DNA of 5,923 nt from Candidatus Peregrinibacteria bacterium (GTDB taxonomy: Bacteria > Patescibacteriota > Gracilibacteria > UBA1369 > LOWO2-01-FULL-3): positions 1 to 5,923 of the forward strand of contig JACROX010000037.1 in the NCBI GenBank assembly GCA_016214225.1. Reading direction: 5' to 3'. The position numbers and the translations under genes are program-made. This document shows positions 1 to 5,369 of the stretch, piece after piece (position 1 is the stretch's first letter; every line of letters starts with the position of its first letter). The notes below the pieces were generated by a model, which was given only the letters and a program-made list of their open reading frames with translations, ran no database searches and was not told the origin of the DNA.

Positions 1-77
1 GATCGTTGTTAAGAGGAGTCGGAAATATTAATTTCTTCCTTTTTCGTGTTGAAAAATTATTCGCCTAAATTTTTCTC

Positions 78-133
78 CATGAAAAAATCGTATGATCCCT
101 TTTTGTCAACGCAAGATAATGGATTTTTTCATG
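78..133. repeat. Spaced 12-bp inverted repeat upstream of the amidase gene
   Basis: CATGAAAAAATC at 78-89 is the exact reverse complement of GATTTTTTCATG at 122-133, with 32 bases between. The repeat ends about 28 bases before the -10 box of the downstream gene. It could be an operator-like dyad, a hairpin ending transcription from the left, or the remnant of a small palindromic element. I see no recognisable gene in 1-139. A short open stretch in frame 3 stops at 66-68 and could be the tail of a gene that starts outside the window, but this cannot be shown. Confidence 0.45.
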
Positions 134-139
134 AGCTAA

Positions 140-169
140 TTGGTTAAACAAGCTGAAAAATGGTATAAT
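140..169 (+). promoter_or_regulatory. Extended -10 promoter of the amidase/SpoIID gene
   Basis: TGG plus TATAAT at 161-169 is a perfect extended -10 (TGnTATAAT). A weak -35, TTGGTT at 140-145, lies 18 bases upstream. Transcription would be expected to start near 175-178, directly before the ATG at 179, so the mRNA would be leaderless or nearly so. This argues against the in-frame TTG at 140 as the translation start, because it lies upstream of the predicted transcription start and forms part of the -35 box. Confidence 0.65.
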
Positions 170-178
170 CCCAAGACA

Positions 179-3100
179 ATGAAAATTAAAAGCCGAACAA
201 CAAAAAGAAATTTAATCGCGACTGTAGGTGTTTTAGCGCTGTTTATTGCTTTATCCATAAACTACACCGGCCCAAAAACAAAAGTTTTGACGATCAAAAA
301 TAATATCGACATTACGATAGATTCTCACAAATTGGTTGATTCTTCTTTGATAACGGCACCATACAAAACAATGGATGTTTTTATTTCCAACGAAGAAAGT
401 TCGGGATTTAAGTTCTCTTCGGTTGGTGGTTCTTGGGAAGAAATAGCTCCTCCCGGAACAAAGGTCGAAGTGCTTGTAAGATTTAAAAACAACAATCAGT
501 GGAGTGATTGGATTAAAACTGAGGAAGAGGAAGATTTAAATCAAAATGGAAAAGTTTACGGCAGATCGATAAAAAAATATGGCATGGCTTCAACGGATTC
601 GGCGGACGCGATGCGATATAAATTTGAACTTTACGGAGATGGGATGGCGAAACCGATTGTTAAAAATCCCGCTTGGACATTTATAAAAGCCGAAGAAAAT
701 TTTAATTATATTAAAAATCCAACACCGGCTCCACAGTATTCGGCGTACAATCCGATTTCAACAAGCACTTATTTGGCTTTAACTCCAAATTCTAAAAATA
801 TTATTTCCCGTTCTGAGTGGGGCGCTGACGAATCTTATCGCTATCTTTCCGACAATACGGTTGATCCTGTTTTGATTGAAATTAATCCGGATTATTACGA
901 AAAATACAAAACCGAACTTGAATACGCGAAAGTGGTGGACAAAGATCAGCAAGGAAATAAATACAAATGGCCTCTGCAGTATCCCAAAAAAGTGAAAAAA
1001 TTCATTATTCATCACACAGCCACGACAGGGAATCTGGACAATCCAAAGCAGGCGATAAGAGATATTTATTACTATCACGCGATAACACGAGCATGGGGAG
1101 ATATAGGATATAACTATCTTGTTGATCTGGATGGAAGAGTTTATGAAGGGCGTTATGGAGGAGAGAGTGTAATTGGAGCTCATTCCGGTCCGGGGAATAA
1201 CGGATCCATAGGAATAGCGATTTTGGGAAATTACGAAGAGAACGATATTTCTGATAAAATTATTGCCAATGTAAGCTCTTTCATATCTCAAAAATCCAAA
1301 TTGCACGGAATAAATCCAAACGCTTCTTCATTGTTCCGCGGACAAATTATACCGAATATTTTTGGGCATAAAGACATAATGTCAACGGACTGTCCGGGCG
1401 CTTATTTATACGCGAAACTTCCGATTATTCGCTATCTGGCTGATAAATACATGACAAGCGAAAAACAAAAATTTGTTAACGATTATGATTATGAAGACAC
1501 ATCCGGCATTTACTATTTGGAGCCGAAACCGAAAGAAGTAATTGATGTAACATTAAAATTAGAGAACATCGGAAAAGTTGATTGGAACAAAAAAACATTT
1601 ATTGTTGTTGATAAAGATCCGGCGTTTGAAAATGTTTTGACATTCCCGACAAAGAAAAAAGATGTGTTGGCAAAAATGAATGAGAGCGTTGTTAAGCCCG
1701 GAGACACGGGAACTTTCACATTCCAAATAAAGGCGGGGAAGAAAAGCCAGCTTGTTTATTTGAATATCGCGCCTGTGATAAACGGCGCGAAGAAGGCAAA
1801 AGATTATGTTGTTATCCCTGTTTCAGTTGAACAAGTTGATTACAGGTATGCGTTTGTTGACGCTAAATATCCGGAAAAAACAATGCAGCAGGGCGAGGAA
1901 TTTACCGGATTTGTAAAACTTAAAAATACCGGAAATATAACATGGAGAAAAACGGGAGAAGACACGATAACGCTGGCAACGGATCACAGTCAGGACAGAG
2001 TAAGTAAATTTATTTCTTCAAATCCAACAAGAATGGGCTATCTGCAGGAAGACGAAGTTAAGCCCGGAGAAATCGGAACATTTTCTCTGAATCTGAAAGC
2101 GCCGAATAAATCCGGATACTATAAGGAATATTTTACCCCGATGGTTGAAGGCGTGTCATGGATGGCGGACAGCGGAATGTATTTTGAGACAACCGTAATG
2201 GGCGGCCAATATGAAGCCGAATGGGTCAGTACGAGCGCCGGTGAAAAAATGGAAAGGGGAGGAAAATATTTGATAAAAATAAAATTAAGAAATATAGGAA
2301 AAGAAAAATGGGATAAAGATAATTTGCAGTTGATGTTCCTTAAAAATAAAAATACAAAAATAAGCGACGTGTTATTGTTGAATGAAAAAGTCGCGACCGG
2401 CGACGCGGGAACATTAACATTCGTTGTGGAAATCGATAAAAACGAAGCTCTTCAAAACAGAACAATTATTGTGCGTCCGAGAGTAAATGGACATTATCTT
2501 TTGAAAAAGCCGATATATATTCGTTATAAAGTTATTGAAAGTACAAAATTAAGCGCGGAACAAATAAGACAAATAGTTGAAACAAATATAAAAGCTTCTA
2601 CCGATGTTGGAACAACTCAAACGGTTGCGGACGACACGTCTTCGCCGATAAGAGTGAAAATAAGTTTTTCCGGAAATCCGAAAATTACGGCAAACGGAGG
2701 ATTTGATATTTACAGCGGAAACGAATCTATATCATCACTAAACGCAGGCGAAACGGCGGAAGTAAAAATGGCCGACAATAAATATCAAGTTAAAATTAAA
2801 GATGATGTTTATTTGAAAGACAATCCGATTCGATTTGTTCCAAAGAGCGGATATGTTTTAAAAATAGATAATTTCGATCACAGGCCGGATTGGAATAAAA
2901 GTTTAAACGACAATGAATACCGTGGGATATTGGAGGTGAATAATGTGGATAATGTAGTGACGGTTATAAACGAAATTCCTTTGGAGGCTTATTTGAAAGG
3001 ACTGGGGGAAGCCGCGAATTCGGATCCTATGGAAAAAATAAAAGCGGTTGTCGTGGCGGCGAGAACATACGCGAAATACTACACGGACATCGGCAAAAAA

Positions 3101-3487
3101 TTTCAGGGCAAACCTTACAATTTGGACGATGATCCGAATGTAAGCCAAAGATATATCGGTTATGGAATGGAAAAAAGAAATACGAATGTCGTTTCCGCAG
3201 TTGATAAGACAAGGGGAGAAGTTGTTTATTATAACGGAGTACTGGTAAAAACGCCTTATTTCAGCCAAAGCGACGGTACTTATACAAAAAGCGCGAAAGA
3301 CGTTTGGGGGCTTTCCGCGGATTATCTGGTGCCTGTCAGCGATTCATATTGCAAAGGAACAAAATTCTCGGGGCACGGAGTCGGCTTAAGCGGATGCGGA
3401 GCGAAAGGAATGGCGGACGCAGGATTCACATACGTTGATATTTTAAAACACTACTATACAGGGATTGAAGTGAAGGATTTGTATTAA
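179..3487 (+). CDS. Membrane-anchored PGRP/Amidase_2 amidase fused to three Ig-like domains and a SpoIID/LytB domain
   Basis: The product has 1102 residues from ATG 179, chosen because a TATAAT box lies just upstream. Residues about 11-27 form a hydrophobic signal anchor after a basic N-terminus, so the rest should be extracytoplasmic. Residues about 60-175 are beta-rich and resemble the domain preceding PGRP modules in actinobacterial amidases. Residues about 205-425 are PGRP/Amidase_2: SEWGADES, then FIIHHTAT (H278/H279), GYNY (Y311), H397 and C405. The H-x7-C spacing matches the zinc ligands H122 and C130 of T7 lysozyme. About 55 extra residues separate SEWGADE from the HH motif. Three NBR1-like Ig domains follow (about 440-790), each with an N-x-G-x3-W core (W469, W589, W711). 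Residues about 826-1102 are SpoIID/LytB, with GLGEA (candidate catalytic E944), AVVVAARTYA and GHGVGLS (H1066). Inferred role: removal of stem peptides and cleavage of glycan in wall remodelling or division. Domain identity is firm; activity is untested. Confidence 0.93.
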   Translation: MKIKSRTTKRNLIATVGVLALFIALSINYTGPKTKVLTIKNNIDITIDSHKLVDSSLITAPYKTMDVFISNEESSGFKFSSVGGSWEEIAPPGTKVEVLVRFKNNNQWSDWIKTEEEEDLNQNGKVYGRSIKKYGMASTDSADAMRYKFELYGDGMAKPIVKNPAWTFIKAEENFNYIKNPTPAPQYSAYNPISTSTYLALTPNSKNIISRSEWGADESYRYLSDNTVDPVLIEINPDYYEKYKTELEYAKVVDKDQQGNKYKWPLQYPKKVKKFIIHHTATTGNLDNPKQAIRDIYYYHAITRAWGDIGYNYLVDLDGRVYEGRYGGESVIGAHSGPGNNGSIGIAILGNYEENDISDKIIANVSSFISQKSKLHGINPNASSLFRGQIIPNIFGHKDIMSTDCPGAYLYAKLPIIRYLADKYMTSEKQKFVNDYDYEDTSGIYYLEPKPKEVIDVTLKLENIGKVDWNKKTFIVVDKDPAFENVLTFPTKKKDVLAKMNESVVKPGDTGTFTFQIKAGKKSQLVYLNIAPVINGAKKAKDYVVIPVSVEQVDYRYAFVDAKYPEKTMQQGEEFTGFVKLKNTGNITWRKTGEDTITLATDHSQDRVSKFISSNPTRMGYLQEDEVKPGEIGTFSLNLKAPNKSGYYKEYFTPMVEGVSWMADSGMYFETTVMGGQYEAEWVSTSAGEKMERGGKYLIKIKLRNIGKEKWDKDNLQLMFLKNKNTKISDVLLLNEKVATGDAGTLTFVVEIDKNEALQNRTIIVRPRVNGHYLLKKPIYIRYKVIESTKLSAEQIRQIVETNIKASTDVGTTQTVADDTSSPIRVKISFSGNPKITANGGFDIYSGNESISSLNAGETAEVKMADNKYQVKIKDDVYLKDNPIRFVPKSGYVLKIDNFDHRPDWNKSLNDNEYRGILEVNNVDNVVTVINEIPLEAYLKGLGEAANSDPMEKIKAVVVAARTYAKYYTDIGKKFQGKPYNLDDDPNVSQRYIGYGMEKRNTNVVSAVDKTRGEVVYYNGVLVKTPYFSQSDGTYTKSAKDVWGLSADYLVPVSDSYCKGTKFSGHGVGLSGCGAKGMADAGFTYVDILKHYYTGIEVKDLY

Positions 3488-3496
3488 AAAAATTAC

Positions 3497-3511
3497 AAAA
3501 TCAAAGATTTT
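3497..3511. terminator. Weak bidirectional hairpin between convergent genes
   Basis: AAAATC at 3497-3502 and GATTTT at 3506-3511 form a perfect 6-bp stem with an AAA loop, flanked by an A-run on the left and a T on the right. It overlaps the last codons of the minus-strand gene, and the two stop codons are only 13 bases apart. The stem is nearly all A-T, so it is a weak candidate for shared termination. Confidence 0.3.
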
Positions 3512-3821
3512 TAGCAACAGTGAAATGGCCAATTCTGCAATTGCTCAAGCTAAAATCACTTTCAACATGCGAAAATTTACAATCTATAAAGTCACAATTG
3601 GTAAACCCGACTCCGACCAAAGTTAAATCTTTAAACAAAACTTTATCAAAAGTACAATTTATAAAAGACCCGCTCGCATAATCTCCTCCGCGTAACTCAA
3701 AATCAATAAATTTTTTATTAACAAAATCCAAATCCATCAAGTCTTCATTTCTACGGAACTCAAACTTGCCGGTAAGAACATCATTAGTTTCAATAAATCT
3801 AATAAAAGAATCTGCGTCCAT
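3501..3821 (-). CDS. Small pentapeptide-repeat protein
   Basis: The product has 106 residues. A large aromatic or aliphatic residue recurs every five positions from F33 to F83 (F33, F38, L43, Y48, F53, F58, F63, L68, F73, F78, F83), giving eleven consecutive pentads such as FINCT, FTNCD and FIDCK. Such repeats fold into a right-handed quadrilateral beta-helix. Family members range from DNA-gyrase protectors to proteins of unknown role; nothing here points to a specific partner. No signal peptide or membrane segment is visible, so it is probably cytoplasmic. The start is secure upstream because TAA directly precedes ATG 3821 in frame. No Shine-Dalgarno sequence is present. It is convergent with the amidase gene and ends in TGA, which supports the standard genetic code. 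Many pentapeptide proteins are longer; the short N-terminal 30 residues look like a cap. Confidence 0.8.
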   Translation of the reverse strand: MDADSFIRFIETNDVLTGKFEFRRNEDLMDLDFVNKKFIDFELRGGDYASGSFINCTFDKVLFKDLTLVGVGFTNCDFIDCKFSHVESDFSLSNCRIGHFTVAKNL

Positions 3822-3849
3822 TTATAAAACAAATTTAAAAATTTCCTAA

Positions 3850-3858
3850 AATATAACA
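3850..3858 (-). promoter_or_regulatory. Candidate extended -10 promoter of the pentapeptide gene
   Basis: Read on the minus strand, 3858 down to 3850 is TG-T-TATATT, an extended -10. Transcription would begin near 3843, leaving about 22 untranslated bases before ATG 3821. I see no good -35 and no Shine-Dalgarno sequence at the usual distance. AT-rich DNA yields such boxes by chance, so this is tentative. Confidence 0.35.
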
Positions 3859-3898
3859 TCTATCAAAAACGGCATAAATAAAAGGTAAACACTTCCTC

Positions 3899-3929
3899 TT
3901 GACATAGGGGGGGGTAATATTGCTATACA
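3899..3929 (+). promoter_or_regulatory. Promoter with a G8 tract in its spacer
   Basis: A consensus -35, TTGACA, lies at 3899-3904. An extended -10, TGC-TATACA, lies at 3921-3929. The spacer is 19 bases and contains eight consecutive G's (3907-3914). Losing two G's would give the optimal 17-base spacer. Expected transcription start is near 3936, about 40 bases before the ATG at 3976. A second TTGACA at 3941-3946 has no matching -10. The next gene to the left is transcribed divergently. Confidence 0.55.
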
Positions 3930-3962
3930 TAAAACGCTCATTGACAGATTCAGTCGGCACAC

Positions 3963-3970
3963 AAAGGAGA
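3963..3970 (+). promoter_or_regulatory. Strong Shine-Dalgarno sequence for the ORF at 3976
   Basis: AAAGGAGA lies with its AGGAG core (3965-3969) six bases before ATG 3976, an ideal ribosome binding site. None of the other genes in the window has one. This fixes the start of the GC-rich ORF and marks it as unlike its neighbours. Confidence 0.7.
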
Positions 3971-3975
3971 ACATC

Positions 3976-4263
3976 ATGGCATGGACAGGATGGAAGCCGG
4001 GAACCGAAAAGGTTTTCCCGTGATTTCAGGTCAACATCAACGTCGACAACGAGTACGGGTGGGTTCACTACGCAGTGGCTCCACCAGATGAACGGGAGCC
4101 TGACGAGAACCACATCCACATCAAGTACAGGATAGGGAAGGGATTCGATAAAGGGGAGTGGATCGTCGCTGCCGTGAAGGTGGACAACATTCGCGTCATC
4201 AACAGGCGTACCCTCATCGAGGCTATCAACAGAGAAACCGGGCTGAACTTCCAGTATCGCTAG
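3976..4263 (+). pseudogene. GC-rich small ORF with in-frame TGA at codon 16 (unknown protein)
   Basis: Translation from ATG 3976 runs 15 codons (begins MAWTGWKPGTEKVFP) to TGA at 4021-4023, then continues in the same frame for 79 sense codons to TAG at 4261-4263. The part after the TGA has protein-like sequence (for example NEYGWVHY and RRTLIEAINRETGLNF). I count 128 G+C in 240 bases (53%) for 4021-4260, and 59 of 79 codons end in G or C, unlike the AT-rich genes on either side. I do not recognise the family. Most likely it is a horizontally acquired gene broken by one nonsense change, for example CGA or TGG to TGA. Alternatives are readthrough, restart at an internal GTG (4075, giving 62 residues), or a sequencing error. 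Code 25 (TGA as glycine) is unlikely because the 1102-codon gene nearby has no in-frame TGA. Confidence 0.6.
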
Positions 4264-4308
4264 ACTGCAGACCAGCAAATCAACCGCCGACAGAATCCAA
4301 AAACGAGC

Positions 4309-4411
4309 CGTCTCTTACTGCTTGAACGAAGTTCTTTGTCTGCAAGACAAAGATGCTGAAAATCAGAGTGAGAGATGAATACGGGTGGTTGTTGAAAAGC
4401 GATCACCCGTA
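4309..4411 (+). ncRNA. Candidate structured RNA with stacked hairpins and a GAAA tetraloop
   Basis: Three helices can be drawn. Bases 4309-4319 pair with 4367-4377 (11 bp, two G-U). Inside this, 4333-4341 pair with 4345-4353 (9 bp perfect, GCA loop). Just downstream, 4380-4393 pair with 4398-4411 (14 bp, three G-U) closed by a GAAA tetraloop, a GNRA type. All five non-Watson-Crick pairs are G-U on the plus strand and would be A-C on the minus strand, which favours a plus-strand RNA. TGCAGAC at 4266-4272 could also pair with 4338-4344, giving an alternative fold. No T-run follows the 9-bp hairpin, so it is not an ordinary terminator. It does not match tRNA, SRP RNA or RNase P RNA as I know them, and the last hairpin lacks the bulge of group II intron domain V. 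It lies downstream of the GC-rich ORF and could be its 3' UTR. Confidence 0.35.
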
Positions 4412-4472
4412 CCCCCAAGCTTTAAAAATTAGCATTTTTGTATTAAAAAAATTGTCGAAAGTCTACCAATCG

Positions 4473-4596
4473 AGGTCTCTGCAAAAGTGCCAGACACAAG
4501 GCGAATATCAAATTTTGACCGCAGTGTACTACCTATACATGAGGATCAAAATTTGATATTCAACACAGTAGGTGGTACTTTTTCAGAGGTCCCCTA
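4473..4596. mobile_element. MITE-like near-palindromic element
   Basis: The outer arms 4476-4492 and 4573-4589 match at 14 of 17 positions as inverted repeats (left CTCTGCAAAAGTGCCA against right-arm complement CTCTGAAAAAGTACCA). The inner arms 4503-4518 and 4546-4561 are a perfect 16-bp inverted repeat. The central loop is 27 bases. AATCG occurs at both 4468-4472 and 4597-4601 and may be a 5-bp target duplication, which would set the limits used here. No transposase is encoded. The termini look like those of DDE-type insertion sequences, but I cannot name the parent. The element ends just before the tsaB -10 box. It could alternatively be a long RNA hairpin in the tsaB leader region. No supported gene lies between 4264 and 4600. 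Confidence 0.5.
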
Positions 4597-4603
4597 AATC
4601 GTG

Positions 4604-4609
4604 TATAAA
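4604..4609 (+). promoter_or_regulatory. Candidate -10 box of tsaB
   Basis: TATAAA at 4604-4609, with TG directly before it, lies six bases upstream of ATG 4616. Transcription would start at or next to the ATG, giving a leaderless mRNA as proposed for the amidase gene. The -35 position falls inside the right arm of the MITE-like element (about 4579-4586) and is a poor match. Confidence 0.4.
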
Positions 4610-4615
4610 AAACTC

Positions 4616-5368
4616 ATGTTAACTCTTGGCATCAATACAGCTTCTTCAACAACGTCAATCGCGCTGTTTGATTGCGAAAAAAACAAATTAAAATTATTGA
4701 AAGAACAATCTTGGTTAAGCAAAAATGATGAAGCGGACAGGTTGATGCCTGAAATTTATAAACTGCTAGGGAAAAAACACTTCCGGTTTCCAGATATTAA
4801 AAAAATAATTGCAGTAAAAGGTCCAGGATCTTTTACCGGACTGCGAGTGGGAATCACTGTCGCCAACACCATGGCCTACTTGAATAAATGTGATCTTTTT
4901 GAAATAAATTCTTTTGAATTGTGGTGGAAAGGATTTAGTCGGTCGGGAAAAAAAAGAGACGCTGCTCTTTTGATTTATTCCGGGATTAAAGGTGTATACG
5001 CGAGTTTATTCGCGTCCGTAACCGCAAAAAATGAAATGATTCCCATTGATGATTTGGACAAATTTTTAAAAAAGCATAAAATCAAAATCGTCTTCGGAGA
5101 TATTCACAAAGATCAGAAAAAAATAATTAAGTCCGCGAAATTTTTTAACATCAAAAAAACTTTTGGAGAAATTATCGAAAAATTTTCACTCGACGAAATC
5201 ACAAAAGTTACACTTATAAACCCGATGTATATTAAATCGCCGCAAATAACTCCCAAGCAATCCGAAGGATTGCCAGCCAATAGCGTGAGCGAGCTTTGCG
5301 AGCGAACTCCATGCGTGGATAATTCTCAGAGGCTCCCAATCGCCAAAAATAAATTTTTTCATAATTAA
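4616..5368 (+). CDS. tsaB: tRNA threonylcarbamoyladenosine synthesis protein TsaB
   Basis: TsaB is the non-catalytic paralogue of TsaD. It binds TsaD and TsaE in the cytoplasmic complex that places threonylcarbamoyl on A37 of ANN-decoding tRNAs. The N-terminal LGINTASSTTSIALFD (residues 4-19) is the family's first ASKHA strand-turn-strand. KGPGSFTGLRVGITVA (68-83) is its signature. ATG 4616 is preferred over the in-frame GTG 4601 because family members begin close to LGIDTS and because the -10 box overlaps the region after the GTG. There is no Shine-Dalgarno sequence. The product is 250 residues, slightly longer than usual. After ITPK (211-214) the tail of 36 residues looks unrelated to TsaB and coincides with a probable 83-bp insertion; without it the protein would end ITPNRQK at 217 residues. 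rsmI starts one base after the stop, so the two are probably co-transcribed. Confidence 0.92.
   Translation: MLTLGINTASSTTSIALFDCEKNKLKLLKEQSWLSKNDEADRLMPEIYKLLGKKHFRFPDIKKIIAVKGPGSFTGLRVGITVANTMAYLNKCDLFEINSFELWWKGFSRSGKKRDAALLIYSGIKGVYASLFASVTAKNEMIPIDDLDKFLKKHKIKIVFGDIHKDQKKIIKSAKFFNIKKTFGEIIEKFSLDEITKVTLINPMYIKSPQITPKQSEGLPANSVSELCERTPCVDNSQRLPIAKNKFFHN
5250..5339. repeat. Probable short insertion in the tsaB 3' end with 7-bp direct repeats
   Basis: CTCCCAA occurs at 5250-5256 and again at 5333-5339, flanking 76 bases. The enclosed segment opens with a perfect 7-bp hairpin (GCAATCC 5257-5263, loop GAA, GGATTGC 5267-5273). It then carries GCGAGC-type repeats near 5290-5305 (GAGCGAGC and GCGAGCG). 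Removing one repeat copy plus the segment (83 bases) gives a tsaB reading ITPNRQK and then TAA at 5350-5352. This reads as a REP-like palindromic insertion with a target duplication, in frame with a downstream stop. Confidence 0.5.
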
Positions 5369-5369
5369 T

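Noticed and set aside
3..68. Tail of an upstream gene in frame 3
   Set aside because: It has only 21 codons before a stop, with no motif or homologue I recognise; it could be chance.
140..178. TTG at 140 as start of the amidase gene, adding 13 residues
   Set aside because: The stretch contains the -35 and extended -10 boxes, and the transcript would begin after it. The added residues do not look like part of a signal anchor.
779..1306. Minus-strand open frames inside the amidase gene, also near 1513-1719 and 2903-3268
   Set aside because: They are shadows of the well-supported plus-strand gene and have no start signals or recognisable domains.
4021..4075. Selenocysteine insertion at the TGA of the small ORF
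   Set aside because: Only a short, mismatched stem can be drawn directly downstream, nothing like a bacterial SECIS, and no redox-motif context is visible.
3835..4278. Long open frame on the minus strand, 147 codons
   Set aside because: It is antisense to the GC-rich ORF at 3976. The plus frame has the Shine-Dalgarno sequence, promoter and codon-position bias, while the minus frame gives a low-complexity VDVDV-rich product without a start signal.
4333..4353. Intrinsic terminator after the small ORF
   Set aside because: The 9-bp stem is perfect, but neither strand has a T-run after it.
4380..4411. Group II intron domain V
   Set aside because: The hairpin has a GAAA loop and similar size, but it lacks the two-base bulge, the AGC triad at the base and any reverse transcriptase or other intron domains nearby.
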